Shown: positions 43,846 to 56,022 of the stretch, one piece after another | Numbering within the stretch: the first letter of the stretch is position 1 | Layout of the letters: each line of letters begins with the position of its first letter | NCBI GenBank assembly: GCA_023362775.1 | Contig: JALMGJ010000015.1 | Coordinates: 5,291,001-5,355,000, forward strand | DNA: 64,000 nucleotides | DNA from: Charina bottae | Lineage: Eukaryota > Chordata > Lepidosauria > Squamata > Charinaidae | Reading direction: 5' to 3' | Notes under the pieces: generated by a model | The model's database searches: none | Seen by the model: the letters and a program-made list of their open reading frames with translations, nothing else | What the model was told of the DNA's origin: nothing | Position numbers and translations under genes: made by a program

Positions 43846-44474
43846 ACCTCCTGCTCCCGCAATTCCTGGCCCAAGACTTTTTCTGACCCCTCCCCACCCC
43901 CTCCAGCAGTACTTGCCTAATGGACCCACACTGGTAACCACACATGAGGAAGAAAAAGCTCCTTTTCGCTACGGAGTAGAACAGAGGCAGCCAAGAAAAT
44001 GCAAATTTGGGAAAAGACATCAGTGGTGTGTCTACGCTGTCTTAAAATACAACTAGCCAGCCACACATCTGTGGTTAAATACAGCTTACGTAGAGGGAGA
44101 GATAGGCTGATGTCTCCGTGCTGGGGACCCATGGAGTGCTGGAACCAGTAATTAGTTGCCTGTTTAGAGTCTGGTGTCAGAAGGTGGAGATGCAAATCCA
44201 CTCTGCAATTACCGTAGATGTGTCAGCGTGCAACGGGGCCCTGGACAGAGTCTGTGGGCTGCATGGGCTGCCCCGGGGAAGGAGATAAGCTGTCATCCTC
44301 AGCCCATGCTTCTCCCCATCTTCACTCCATGCAAACTCACAAATAAAGATGTTTTGTGCATGCATACCTTCCTAAGATCTAAGTTAAAGGTGACGTTGCT
44401 GCTATACATTCATTTTTTGTATACTGTATGTCCCAGTTGCATTTTTGTTTGTTTTGGGTTTTTCTAGCTGAGTT

Positions 44475-44590
44475 TGCTTCCATCTTCTGGAAAAAGTAAG
44501 CAGGGTTGGACTTGGTTAGTGTGTGGATGGGGGACCACTAGGAAATCCCATGGCTGGAGTATTAAAAAAAAAGACCCTGGAACACAGCAA
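44475..44590 (+). mobile_element. 5S rRNA-like SINE
   Basis: Nearly the same 100 bp as 43735-43845, including the leading cttctggaaaaagtaagcag and the trailing ggctggagtattaaaaaaa, about 745 bp downstream in the same orientation. A tail segment aacacagcaatggcaaacca follows. Confidence 0.8.
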
Positions 44591-44816
44591 TGGCAAACCA
44601 TTTCAATATTGCAGGTCCAGGAAATCTCAGGAATTGATCTTGGTCCAGAGGAGAATTTCCCCCTTTTTAACCCCTGCATAGCAAACATCATCTCAAGCTG
44701 GACAGTTTTGATCAGTTTTGTGGAGAAAAAAGAGAATTATAAAATAAAATTAAAGCAAAATAGCCCTCCCTGTTTTGCTCACCACAGGTGGAGGGGGGGG
44801 AGATGGGTAGTATGTT

Positions 44817-44845
44817 ATTTGTTTGTTTGTTTGTTTGTTTGTTTT
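44817..44845. repeat. (GTTT)n microsatellite
   Basis: Seven gttt units. Confidence 0.9.
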
Positions 44846-44984
44846 AATGCAGCTCAGTCTTAGATGAACATCCCCTTCATGAGATGGCCACCTGTCGTGG
44901 CTAGGTGAAGAATGACGCTGAGTCTGAGATAAGCTCTAGATCTTTATTCTCTACCTTACACAAAATCTTGCCAAACTGAGCCAC

Positions 44985-45178
44985 ACTGAACAGTCCACTT
45001 TCATGCCTAAGGCAGGACTAGAACTCACAGCCTCCTGGTTTGCCATTGGCTCCTTCCTAGGGCTGAGAGACACGGACTGGCCCAAGGTCACCCAGCCGGC
45101 TTCCATGCCTAAGGAGGAACTAGAACTCTCCGTCTCCTGGTTTTTAGCCTGGTGCCTTAACTACTAGATCAGTGCACT
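44985..45178 (-). mobile_element. CORE/MIR-like SINE with partial internal duplication
   Basis: Head read on the - strand at 45120-45175 and a second box-B/core unit at 45002-45065. The unit spacing is about 102 bp, as in the SINE at 5337-5866, so the same internal amplification exists here with fewer units. Confidence 0.8.
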
Positions 45179-46932
45179 AAAGTTCCCACGCGCTGGGCTT
45201 ATCGATCACAGTGGACTGTGAAGTGGCAGCATCTGCAAAGAATGGGAAATAAGAAAAAGAGGGGAAAAAGAAAGAAAATAAGAGAGGAAAGACTGGATTG
45301 GGATCACGCTATTCAGCAAACTTTTTCCTCCAGCCCTGCCTCAAGGGCCCACTTCTCTACTTTTAACTCTCTAAAATACCAATTTGGTATTCATTAAATA
45401 AAACCCCAGTGGGATGGGAGCCGCTCGAATAGCCTTCCTCCACCCCACCCCCTCCTGCCGTTTTGTTTTATTTTATGGTGCACCTTTGTACAGATGGCAA
45501 AGCATGGTGGGCGATTTGAATCCAACCACCTGGGCAGGCTTGGGGCAGGAGGGGAGAATGGCTGAGTGGAGTCTGGAGGGAAAAGCGAAAAGAAGAAACA
45601 TCCAGCCATGCCACATTTCAAAATCTTACCTGCTGGGCCCAGGGAGAGGGGAAAAAAGGATGTTAAGGTCACTCACAGTTTGAGATACATCCTGGAGTGA
45701 CCAGAAGAAAGGGAGAACATCTCTGCTTAGACAGTTAATTGCTTATTAAGTCAGCTAACAAATGTACATAATGAAGGACCAGGTTCTGTGCCCTTTCAGT
45801 GAGGTGTGAAGTTCCTTTTTTATGTGTGTTATTGTTGCTATTCATCTTTCTTTTAAAAAGTTGGTTACTTTCAAGTCTGGAGTTCTTCTCCAACCTGATG
45901 ATGCCACCTTCCTGAATCTGCCTTCCAGAGGCATTGGGGATCAGGTTTCGTAATCACCAGCCAGCCCCGCTGCTTGGGAGTTATAGAGTTGCAGGAATCC
46001 AGAGGAGGACCTTCCATTTGACAAGCAGATCTGGTGCCACCCAAAGCAGTTAAATCTTTCACCTTGGACAATCACACTCCTGAAATTCAGTGTCGAAATA
46101 GCCAAAATGGCCGCAGAAAAAGGATGCTTGGTCCAGCGAATGAGTAGCAAGCAAACTAAGGAAATTGATTTAGTCCCACTGAAATTTAAGCCCTGTTTGG
46201 TTTGATGAACTTCTGGGTGTGGAGACTAGGTCTAAGCAAAGGTCAAGGAATTAGAGAGCCAGTTATGGGCACTATCAGAAAATGACCACCAGTAATCAAC
46301 ATGGATAGTCTCAGATCACCTGTTGCAAGAAGATGACGTGGTCTAGCACCATCTCTAGCAACACCATGATGCTCTCTTGTGCCAGCTTCTTCTTCTCTTT
46401 ACTTATTTTCTGAGCAGATGCACATACTTCCAGACAGGACACTGACGGGAATGTAGCCACCCAACATTTTGGCCTTATTTAATTTTGCTTCCAGCCTGCT
46501 CGTTTTCCCCTTGTTTTCCATTAAAAGAATATTTTTTAAGAAAAAAAATCACATGGAGCAAAGAGTGGGGTGACTACCGAGAGAGGTACTAGTGGCAAGT
46601 TGGTGCCAGAAGCACCACGTTTGGGATCAAGGTCAAGATTCTGAGCGTTGTTCCACAGAGACTTGGTGGGCCGATCCCCTTTGAGTAGAAGGTAAAGGCA
46701 AGTGAGATGATTGGGACACCAAGGTTTTTCTCAGACCTGCATCATTTGTTCAGAGCCATTCAGCATTCAGGCCCACCTGTTGGAGAAGCTTCAATCAGCA
46801 AGTTACAGGTTGCAACATTGACCACAGGCTCATGGTAAACAGTTGCACTGTTTTTCTGTCAATGTGCCATTTTCTCAAATTGTAGCAGCGCCATAATAGA
46901 TTACCCTGCATCTTTGGCTGGCTGGACAGGCA
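45179..46932. other. Intronic sequence, nothing recognised
   Basis: 1.75 kb without a supported feature. Confidence 0.4.
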
Positions 46933-47346
46933 TACAGGTAGTCCTCACTTAACAACCACAATTGAGACCAGAATTTTGGTTGCTAAGCGAAGCGGTCATT
47001 AAGCGAATCCGACCAGATTTTACGACCTTTTCTCCGGCGGCTGTTAAGCGAATCACCGCAGGTGTTAAGTGAAGCACATGGTGGTTAAGCGAATCACGCG
47101 GTTCTCCATTGATTTTGCTTGCCAGAAGCCAGCCGGGAAGGTCAAAAATGGCGATCGCGTGACCACAGGATGCTGAGATGGTCATAAATGTGAACTGGTT
47201 GCCAAGCGCCCAAATCGTGATCATGTGACCGCGGGGATGCTGCAACGGTTGTAAGTGTGAGAACCGGTTGTAAGTCAGTTTTTTCAGCACCGTCGTAAGT
47301 CTGAACCATCACTAAACGAATGGTTGTTAAGTGAGGACTACCTGTA
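46933..47346. mobile_element. Tigger-like element, complete, TA target
   Basis: TA at 46933-46934 and 47345-47346 flank 46935-47344. The ends caggtagtcctcacttaac and gttaagtgaggactacctg are exact inverted repeats of about 19 bp. 410 bp, no coding capacity. Confidence 0.93.
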
Positions 47347-47744
47347 TAGTATGTGTTCAGCCTCTTGTTAATGAGCAGGCACCTGCTGCCATCCAACTCT
47401 TGTGCGCTTCTGTTATTCCAAGAAAGCGAACTGATGCGTTCTAGAAAAGAGCTTCCTTAGCAGAATTATAGTGAGATGGGCCTTGCCAAAACGGGGAAAG
47501 GACAGCTGCAGTGGTGCGGTAAGGAAGGGAAGAGAGGTGGACAATGCTGCAGTTAGCAATCAGATGTGTGCGTGGAATAAGGAATGTTTCTCGAAAAGCA
47601 AATACTTTTAGAATATTTTTTATCCTGTCTTTTGCTGGTTTTAATTATTTTGTTATTTTAAGTGGCTCTCCAGAGCGAGGTTTTAAATGTGGATATTAGC
47701 TGGGTTCTCATAAGAGTAAAACACAATCGCTCTATCCTTGTTTG

Positions 47745-49760
47745 TTTATTTACTTATTTTGACTTCAGCACTGTTTGACTCCAGACCGATTCTGGACAAC
47801 TCACCATACAAAAAGCAAATACAAAGATAATAGGATAATTTTTTTAAAAATACACCAGGGAAAGAAAGTGGCAAATCTAGACCACTAACATCAAAACAGG
47901 AACATATGACAAGAGGTACCATCCACCCAACTCGGGGGCCTGGGAGAAAGGCCTTCTGAAATGCCACCAGGGTGAGAGCCATCCAGATCTTGGAGGGGGG
48001 GGAGGTGAGCTCATGCCGGAGGGAAGGCATAGTGAGAGAGAAAGCATTCTTCCTGGGCCCCAAAAGATGACACTGTTTAATCAAGGGGACCCAGAGCACG
48101 CCCAATCGGTCGGCCCTTATCAGGTAGGCAGAAACCATGAAAACCTCCGATACAGTAATTGGGCCTTATGCCATGTAGAGCTTTGTGGATGACAACCAGC
48201 ATTGAACTGAACCAAGAAGCATTTGGCAACCAATGCGGCTTGCAAAGCAGAGGTGTCCCTTAGGCATGCCCATAACTTGCCCATAACTGTCTATGTCACT
48301 GCATTCTGGACCAGTTGAAGCTTCTTTTTTCTTTTCTGTAGCCATTTATTTCTGTCAGTCTCACTCCACTTTAGCTCCATTCGCCTGTCATGGTTTCATA
48401 CGTACACGTGTCGAGCATTGTAAGAACCTGACTCGTGTTTGCTTTTGTGCCAAAAGCCTTGCTAATTGGAACAAGCCGCTCGCCTTGACATTCCTGCCTC
48501 GGCCGTTTTCTTTGTACGAACTGTGATAAGGCACCTGGACTGTTAACAAGCGTTCTGATGGGAGGGGTTTTTCAATTAGATAGTAAATGATGTCAGAGGG
48601 ATGTTCTTAATATCAAATTATGCATGCCAATTTGGCCATTCGAAGCTTTGCCTTTGCCTCGTGTATTCTGGTCCATAATAAATGAATCTTTTTAGCATGA
48701 ACTGACTGAAAGATTTCTTGGTTTCGGGATTCCAATACTGGGACTCTCACAATTTCATTCTTCAAATGTTTTAAAATAGTTTTAAAAGGGGCGGGCATCC
48801 CCATGTAGAGTGCATTGCAATAGTCAAGCCACGAGGTGACGAGGGCATGAATGATCATCTGGAGGCTGTCCGATCCAAGAAGGGGCACAATTGGTGCACC
48901 AGATGAAGCTGTACAAAGCTGTGTCTCTGAGCAGGAGTTGGGAGTCCCGAAGAACCCCCAGATTGAGCACCACTCCTGAATGGGGAAGCGCAACTCCATC
49001 TAGGAGTAAGGAGGGCAGATCCCAACAGCCACAGCCACTCAGGCCTGGTAGGGTTGACTCGGTTTCTCCCCATCCAAGCCTCCAGGCAGTGGGACAGGGT
49101 TCTCCAGGCTTGCTTCACCAGCCCGAAAGATATAATTGGGTATCATCATTGTGAATGGCATGGGACTTTTTTTAAATTAAAAAAACAAGGGGGAAAAAAG
49201 AGGAAAACCTATGGTTTCCCCATAACATTAATTTAAACAGCAATCTTTTCCTGGAAAATCCAAATAAATCTCTCCTAAAAGGTAAAGGTTCCCCCTGCAC
49301 ATTTGTGCAGTCGTGTCCGACTCCAGGGGCCGGTGCTCATCTCCGTTTGTTAGCCAAAGAGCCAGCGTTGTCCGAAGATGCTTCCACGGTCATGTGGCCG
49401 CATGACGCGCGCGGAACGCTGTTACCTACCCACCGAAGTGGTACCTATTCATCTACTTGCATTTGCATGCTTTCGAATTGCTAGGTTGGCATACTGGTAA
49501 TACTGGACCCCAAATCAGCAGATGACCTCACCCAGTAATTTCATCTAGATGTGGAACAAGAGGGGAGAGAGGGTTGAACCATGTAGCACCCCATAAAAGG
49601 GGGGCTTGGGAACTATCTCTCTCACCCACCCACCCCCGCAATACTGACTGGAACTGGCCTTGAAGAAGAGAACCGTTACAATACGGTGCCCCCAATTCCC
49701 ATACCCGGAGCCAGTCCAGAATGATAACTCACTCTAGGTCCCAAATGTAACACGTTGAGG
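47745..49760 (-). mobile_element. L2/CR1-group LINE fragment, interrupted twice
   Basis: Three collinear pieces on the - strand: about 49487-49760, 48755-49160 and 47745-48326. The middle piece has HALVTSWLDYCNALYMGMP, the end of the reverse transcriptase in L2-type LINEs. The piece at 47.9-48.3 kb is the downstream 3' region. An unrecognised ~430-bp segment (48327-48754) and a SINE-bearing segment (49161-49487) split it. Dead. Confidence 0.7.
49279..49490 (-). mobile_element. Sauria-type SINE, 5'-truncated
   Basis: Tail end aaaggtaaaggttccccctg at the left, then gtcgtgtccgactcc and onward to cgaattgctaggttggca, where it stops before the tRNA-like head. It lies inside the L2-group fragment. 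Confidence 0.9.
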
Positions 49761-50082
49761 GTGTCTATACTAGAGCCAGTGAAGTCAGTTGACAGAACCC
49801 TTTTAATTCTTTCTTCTGGCAAAAGCAGGCCCACATCGGGAACAATCTGCTCTCAGCCAGTAATAATCAATTATCAACAGAAAACAAGTTGGAGGCTAGC
49901 TGGCCCATATTTTGCTGGCAAGCAGAGATCAAGATGTGCTATCTGAGCATGTACAGTGATGTTACTGTGCAAATGCTGCCCTGCAGCAATGGCATGACAC
50001 AAGCATGTAAAGTGGGGGCTTGAGCAGTGATGCCACTGCAGGGCGGGGCTGCCATAACTTGTCCCGGTTTGCTAAGGACTCC

Positions 50083-50146
<64 letters not shown>

Positions 50147-50250
50147 TCCTTCCTTCCTTCCTTCCTTCCTTCCTTCCTTCCTTCCTTCCTTCCTTCCTTC
50201 CTTCCTCACTTCTTTCCTTCTTTCCTTCTTTCCTTCTTTCTTTTTCTTTC
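50083..50250. repeat. (TTTC)n/(TTCC)n polypyrimidine array
   Basis: About 17 tttc units, then about 14 ttcc units, then mixed tttcc/ttctt units: roughly 165 bp of almost pure pyrimidine on the + strand. It ends about 280 bp upstream of the exon at 50532. Confidence 0.95.
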
Positions 50251-50531
50251 ATCTTAAATTTGTTGGATGTAATATCTTGCAAGAGTGATAAAATACCAGA
50301 AAGATTTGTGCACGTTGTGAAGTAGCAAGTAGGAACTGATGGAGTTCAGTCCATCAGTGAGAAAGGCCAATGGATGGAGATGACCAAACCTGGTGAAATC
50401 CCTCCCAAAACTAAATTCCATTTCAGTGAGATTCTGCTGACAAGTATGAAGGTTCCAGAGATGCCATTCAGCTGATTTCTTCCTCCCTCCATTTCTCTGC
50501 TGGTGCAAACGTCTCCTCTTTTCCTTCCTAG

Positions 50532-50692
<161 letters not shown>

Positions 50693-50707
50693 GTGAGTTT
50701 TTGTCAA

Positions 50708-50970
50708 GCCTCAGAGGTAGTTCAGACAAGAAGCACCAACAGGAGTACTAGCTCTCTCTTTATTGTAAGGTTACATTAAAAGAATCTGGCAAGTCTGAGA
50801 CTGCATCTCTCCCCCGTCACCTTTACAGTCCAAGAAACTAGGGAGGGTCCCTTCTGAGACTTTTGCCACACCCCCATTCCTTCTGTGGGCTCAGCTGCCT
50901 CTTCTCTGGCCGTTGCCTAGTTTGCGGTTCCTCTTCCCCCTCCTGTCTCTCAAGGACATTCTCTGGTTGC
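50708..50970 (+). mobile_element. Half copy of the long inverted-repeat element next to the exon
   Basis: aagcctcagaggtagttcag, ctctctttattgtaaggtta and gaaactagggagggtccctt match the left arm of 16497-17812. The right boundary falls near the palindrome centre. It begins about 15 bp after the exon's donor site. Confidence 0.75.
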
Positions 50971-51029
50971 AGATGGATGGATTTTGTTGGGTTCACGGCA
51001 AGAGTGGAACACCATGGTCACTGTCCTGA

Positions 51030-51195
51030 TTTCCTTAGTTTGCATAAGGCACTCGACCATAAACTAAACGATCAGACTGGCTTCACACAACACGGCAAGC
51101 CCAAAAAGATCTAATCAAGTTTAACGAGTGGGGTAAATACAAGCCTCAGGTTGTAACTATCCTGGGTAAACCTGTTGTGTGAATACAGGCCCGCT
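51030..51195. repeat. Unclassified dispersed repeat
   Basis: Shares ccataaactaaacgatc, cacacaacac and aagtttaac with 36740-36965; ends in acctgttgtgtgaatacagg, which also resembles 1805-1825 (acctgttgtgtgaacatag). Confidence 0.45.
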
Positions 51196-52292
51196 GGGCT
51201 AAATGAATCAGGGGCAAAAAAAATCAGTGCAAATATGCAAACATTGTGCCTATTTTACCATGTGCAGAAGGGAAGAGGACATATAGGTAGACTGAAATAT
51301 TTGAATTGGACATTTGTATGGAGGAAAAGCACAATGTGAGCCCCCCAAATCTCATGAGGCTCCCAAAAGACTTGGGCACAGCCCCTGGAAATCTCCAACA
51401 GTTGTTACAAAATTGTACAGGGTTCTAGAGAAGAATCGTATTAATGACATCTAATTGTAATTAAATGTAAATGTAAGCCATCTCAGATCAAATTTAGATT
51501 TTCTCCTGGCCCACCTGCTTCTTAGGGGAAGAGATCCATGCACATCGTTCAAAGGCCAGGTGTAGCTCTTGATCCAGAAAAAGTTGTGTAGTCGTGTACT
51601 TTCGCTTTATAAGCTGGACCAGTGTGGTGATTGGATTTGGATGTTTTCCAGGCAATATTTAGTTTTGCAAGCTTGGTAAGTGGCAGGTGTTTTTGTAAGC
51701 TTCAGAAACTTCATCAGAGGAAAGTCCACAAATAGAAACCAAAGAGGAATAAGACCACCACTTGCTCCAGCAATCCATGAGATAATAGGGGCAGAACTTA
51801 ATAGACCACTTTCAGGGCAAGGCTTTGCTGAGTGAAGCCCCATCTTCACTTTTCCCATTTCTCTGCACAGGAAGCTGCTGGGGGGGTGGGGGGAGTCACT
51901 CCCTGGGTCTCACAAAGAGGGAAAAAAGCACTTCATGCCGGATGAAATAGGGAAGCCTCTTACCGCCTTCCCCTTGCATGGAAAGATTCAGATATTGTGT
52001 AACTTCACCCATTGAGAAGGTGGGCATCAGATGAACCAGCAAGAGCTACCATGGTTCCCATCCAAGTAGGAAGAGAGGCACAGATGAAGCCAGACCAACC
52101 CTGGCAACGCCTTTAGAAGTTTGGAGCAGTAGGCAGGATTATGCCCACTTAAGGTCCATATCTCTGAGATAAAGGATACAATCATCCCGTGCATTTAGGA
52201 ACCAGTCATTGTATTTAGACAGTTGTCTGCATTAACAGTAAACAATGGGGAGAAAAGAGAAGCATGCATTTCGCCAGGTACAGTATAAATCA
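51196..52292. other. Intronic sequence, nothing recognised
   Basis: No supported feature. Confidence 0.4.
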
Positions 52293-52702
52293 GGTCTGAG
52301 TAGGCTGACCATATTTCCTTGAGACAAAAACGGGACATTGGGATGGCAAAACGGGACGGGGTCTTATGTAATATTCTGTATTCAGGAAAAAGACAGGGGT
52401 CCCCACCCCCCGGTCTGCACGATTGGCTCCCACCTGCAAACCCTGCCCCTGGTCCACACGATTGGCTCCCGCCTGCAAACCCCGGGCTCCTTTGCCGTGC
52501 GCTGATAGGCGGGAGGGCTTCCTCTTCCCGGCTGCCTCCAATCGGCAGCTCCGGCTCGGATCCTCCTTCCGCGCCATTCCCACCGGGTTTAAAAAACGGG
52601 ACAAAATTGAGATTTTTATGAAAACGATGGGACGGTTGAAAAATGCTAAAAAAACGGGACTGTCCCGTTCAAAACGGGACGTATGGTCAGCCTAGGTCTG
52701 AG
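52293..52702. mobile_element. hAT-like non-autonomous element with 8-bp TSD
   Basis: Perfect 8-bp ggtctgag at 52293-52300 and 52695-52702. The ends taggctgaccata and tatggtcagccta are inverted repeats of 13 bp, with further inverted acgggac words inside. The middle (about 52400-52485) carries two 40-bp GC-rich units that match, in reverse, the 40-bp array at 60001-60260. Confidence 0.92.
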
Positions 52703-52973
52703 TCACAGCAAAAGCAAATTCTAAAGTGATTTTAAGCACTGACTGAGGGCAGAGCCGTAAGTTAGGAGCAGAGGCTAGATGTTCTGCGAGAAGAAATTCC
52801 CAGGTTCAGTTTCTACCATCTGCAGGTTGTGCTGGAGGGCTGCTGGAGGCCAGCAAAGATCAGGAGTGTCCAAGGGCCACCCTTAGCTTATGAGTAGTAC
52901 CCCAGGACCATGCTCTGCAAAAGAGGGAGAGGTCAGGAGAACAGAATTTCATTTCATTTCACTCAAATTTAAT

Positions 52974-53277
52974 TATGCTTACATAAAAGGTAAAGGTAAA
53001 GGTTCCCCCCGCACATTTGTGCAGTCGTGTCTGACTCTAGGGGCCGGTGCTCATCTCCGTTTGTTAGCTGAAGAGCCAGCGTTGTCCGAAGACGCTTCCA
53101 CGGTCATGTGGCCAGCATGACGCATGCAGAACGCTGTTACCTTCCCACCGAAGTGGTACCTATTCATCTACTTGCATTTGCATGCTTTCAAATTGATAGG
53201 TTGGCAAGAGGTGGGGCTGGTGCGGGAGCTCCCTCCGTCACACGGGGCTAGGGATTGATTGTATGTATGCTTACATA
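52974..53277 (-). mobile_element. Sauria-type SINE, 5'-truncated in box B, with TSD
   Basis: Perfect 12-bp tatgcttacata at 52974-52985 and 53266-53277. The SINE (- strand) runs from its tail (aaaggtaaaggttcccccc) to gggctagggatt, stopping inside box B, so the promoter is lost. The true tail-to-target junction and its length can be read exactly. Confidence 0.94.
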
Positions 53278-53822
53278 CAGTTAACATAATTAGTATCTAG
53301 TGAAGTATTTATTTCCCCTTTCTGTTTCACTAAAAGTGACCCCTTGGTAAGAGGTGTTCAAGAAGCATATCCCAAGAGATGGATTGCATGCCTCTAGTGT
53401 AGACAGTTGACTCAATACAAGACTGTTTCTCACCTGATATTTCCTGTTGATTAATAGAATTATAAGGGGCTGAAATATTGCCAAACCCATAATGTTGCAA
53501 CCTTGGAGGACATCTGTACTTGGGAGGTCCACAAGAGGCCGGGGGGGGGGGGGAGCAAATGATAAAAGCGGTGTTGCATCAATGCAATGCAAGCTCCACT
53601 CCTTTTGTCCATGCAACATGGACTACTCATGTAGGAATAGGACAGAGTTTGCATGATGCTCCTTCTGCTGTTTTGACTCTTCTGCCTGTATTTAAATGTG
53701 GGAAGCATTCTAACATGAATCAATGGCCTAGCCCAACAAAGCATCGAAGATCCATTCTTGCTGATGAACCATACAGAATCTCGGCAACAGATATGAACGA
53801 TCCAGTCTCAGCTCCTTTGACA
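53278..53822. other. Intronic sequence with short dispersed repeat
   Basis: G12 run near 53541; 53555-53690 resembles 36340-36450 in reverse. No exon recognised. Confidence 0.45.
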
Positions 53823-54097
53823 GGTTACACCAGAGCTTTCCAAACTGTGTGTCGCGACATGTTAGTGTGTCGGCTGCAGTGTCTGGGTGTGTCGCGGCTG
53901 CTGCTGCCTCCAAGCCCTGCCAGGATTCCGCGCAGGTCCTAGTGCCTGCCTTGTGCCTGGCTGCCTCCAAAACTGCTGTGATTCCGCACAGGTCCTAGTG
54001 CCTGCCTTGTGCCCTGCTGTAAGAGTGTGTAGCGACATGATGCATGTCTAAAAAGTGTGTCACCAACATGAAAAGTTTGGAAAGCTCTGGGTTACAC
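53823..54097. mobile_element. hAT non-autonomous element, 259 bp, with 8-bp TSD
   Basis: Perfect 8-bp ggttacac at 53823-53830 and 54090-54097. The ends cagagctttccaaac and gtttggaaagctctg are perfect inverted repeats. Same family and length as 25341-25599, opposite orientation. Confidence 0.96.
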
Positions 54098-55044
54098 ATT
54101 CTGCTGCCATCTGCTGTAGGAAGGCGGGTTTGATAGATGAAAGCAAGGATCCTGAATCTGAAAAAGCAATCAAGCCTAGGTACACACACTTAGAAGTATA
54201 TCATACTGAGATGATTTGGACCTGATAGGATAGATGATGGTAGGTAAGTAGGTAGGTAGGTACTTTGATATTTCTGTGATGAAGCTTTTAATTTTGAAAC
54301 ATGTCAAAATTCTCTCCATTCTCCAGATAGCCCTTCCATTTTCCTCTGGCAAAGTGGGATCAAACAGGCCAGGCATTTTACTATTATGGGTAATTTGCAA
54401 AATAAACCTCCTCAGCACTCTGCTGTTCAATGTTCCTTTTCAGCTCAATTGCACCCAAGTAAAGAGAAAGAGAATGAGTGCAAGAACACGGGGTATGCAG
54501 TTGGGGGAAAAAACAATAATAGTGGCTATTACTATATCGCCGTGTGACTGTAGTGACTGTACTTTTGCTGCTCTGCTAGCGAGCATCCCACAGATAGCTC
54601 GCATACCACACCGAGGTAAGATCTGCAGGAGGTCTGTGCTTTGTTTCCGCCAAGGGTCATCCTTGCCTGGGAAGGCATTGGTGCAGGAACAGCTAAAAAG
54701 GAACAGCAATTAACAAAGCCTTAAAGGAAGATGAAAACATGAGCCGTTGCTTCCCTACAATCCATCGAGATTCACATTATCAAGCTGAAAACAAAAAAGA
54801 CAAGAGAACAAGCAAGAGCAGGGAAAAAAACAGGATGAGTTGTAGCAGGGACAGACAAGTTGCTATCTAACAGGTAGTTGGGACTACAACTTCCATCAGG
54901 CCCAGCCAGGATGATCAGTGACCAGCCCCATCTGCAGCAGGCAAGGTGGCAGGTGCCTTGTTCACCCCACCTCTTCTATATGTGCAGTTGCAAAAAGGAA
55001 AAAGTGAGGAGATAAAGGAGTGATGTGATAGAGGTTCTAGAGTG
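54098..55044. other. Intronic sequence; one weak MITE
   Basis: 54850-54935 (gttgggactacaacttccat, caggcccagccaggatgatc) is a decayed member of the amniote repeat with core actacaactcccat. A (GGTA)n stretch lies at 54239-54260. Otherwise nothing recognised. Confidence 0.5.
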
Positions 55045-55403
55045 TACAGGTAGTCCTCACTTAGCGACTACAATTGGGATCGGCAACTCCGTTGCTAAGT
55101 GACATGGTCACTAAGGGAAACATCGTAAGACCATGATGGGCTTACGACCTCACTTCCGCTTCCGTCGTTAAGCAAATCACCCACAGTCATTAAGTGAGAT
55201 ATCACGTGACCATGACTTGCAACTTGCTGCCGGCTTCCCTATTGACTCTGCTTGCCAGTGAAGTGCATAAATGGCGATCACGTGACTGCAGAACGCTGCG
55301 ACGGTCATAAGTGCGAGGACCAGTTGTAAAGTTACTTTTTCAGCACCGTCGTAACTTTGGATGGTCACTAAACAGGGCAGTCGTTAAGCGAGGACTACCT
55401 GTA
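55045..55403. mobile_element. Tigger-like element, complete, TA target
   Basis: TA at 55045-55046 and 55402-55403 flank 55047-55401. The ends caggtagtcctcacttagcg and cgaggactacctg are inverted. 355 bp. Confidence 0.92.
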
Positions 55404-55760
55404 TGGTGTGTGGAGTGAGAGGGATTTTTTAAAAAGAAGGAGTCAGAACCACTCAGGAAAACAAATTGGGAGGTTCAAAATCAATGAAAGGATGTGCAAC
55501 TAACTTACAGCAGTCATTGCCATTTGAGGTGATTTTCCAAGAACACGATGGAACATTGCTTCCTGCTTCCATAAGCAATGACCGCTGAGATGATGGAAAT
55601 ACATATCTCAGTGCTGACTCTCAGCTTAAGTAAATTCATTAAGGCAGGAATGAAGAGACTGTTGGTGATTCAAGGCAGTATTCTTAACTCCAGCTTTTGG
55701 GATTCGTGACCATGGTGCTGTTGTTGCTTATGGGCTTCCCAGGGCCTCCAGTAGAAAAAG

Positions 55761-56022
55761 AATTAGACCCATTCCAGTAGAAGAGAATATCGGTAGCTCA
55801 GGGCTGAACTGTGGAGTCCTTGGTGCTCTCTGAGCTTGGTGGTTGGCTTGCAGACGTTTCATGACCCGACTAGGTAACATCAACAGTGCGAGGGAGTGTG
55901 GGGTTTGCTGCCTGTTTATATACAGTAGCTTGCACTGATGATGTTGCCTAGTTGAGTAATGAGATGTCTGCAGGCAAACCACCAAGCTCAGAGAGCACCA
56001 AGAACTCCACAATTAGACCCAT
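55761..56022. mobile_element. Fold-back Penelope-like insertion, second lineage
   Basis: A 12-bp duplication aattagacccat (55761-55772, 56011-56022) flanks 55773-56010. Left arm 55810-55889, right arm about 55932-56010, loop about 42 bp. The left side has an extra 37-nt tail (55773-55809) before the arm. Sequence such as gcttgcactgatgatg and gcaaaccaccaagctcagag is unrelated to the other lineage, but the architecture is the same. Confidence 0.85.
55928..55978 (+). ncRNA. Hammerhead ribozyme fossil (type I layout)
   Basis: Right arm: agcttgca, CTGATGA, hairpin ttgcc/gagtaa, then a mutated GAGAT (GAAAC in the left arm), GTC, tgcaggc. Stem I pairs gcttgca with tgcaggc (seven pairs, one a wobble). 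The left arm, read inversely, keeps GAAACGTC and tgcaagc but has CTGTTGA. Together they imply an ancestor with all hammerhead core bases and a GUC cleavage site. Confidence 0.6.

Noticed and set aside
40970..44590. Functional 5S rRNA genes
   Set aside because: Only the 3' half is recognisable, with changes in the core and non-5S trailers; dispersed singly rather than in tandem.
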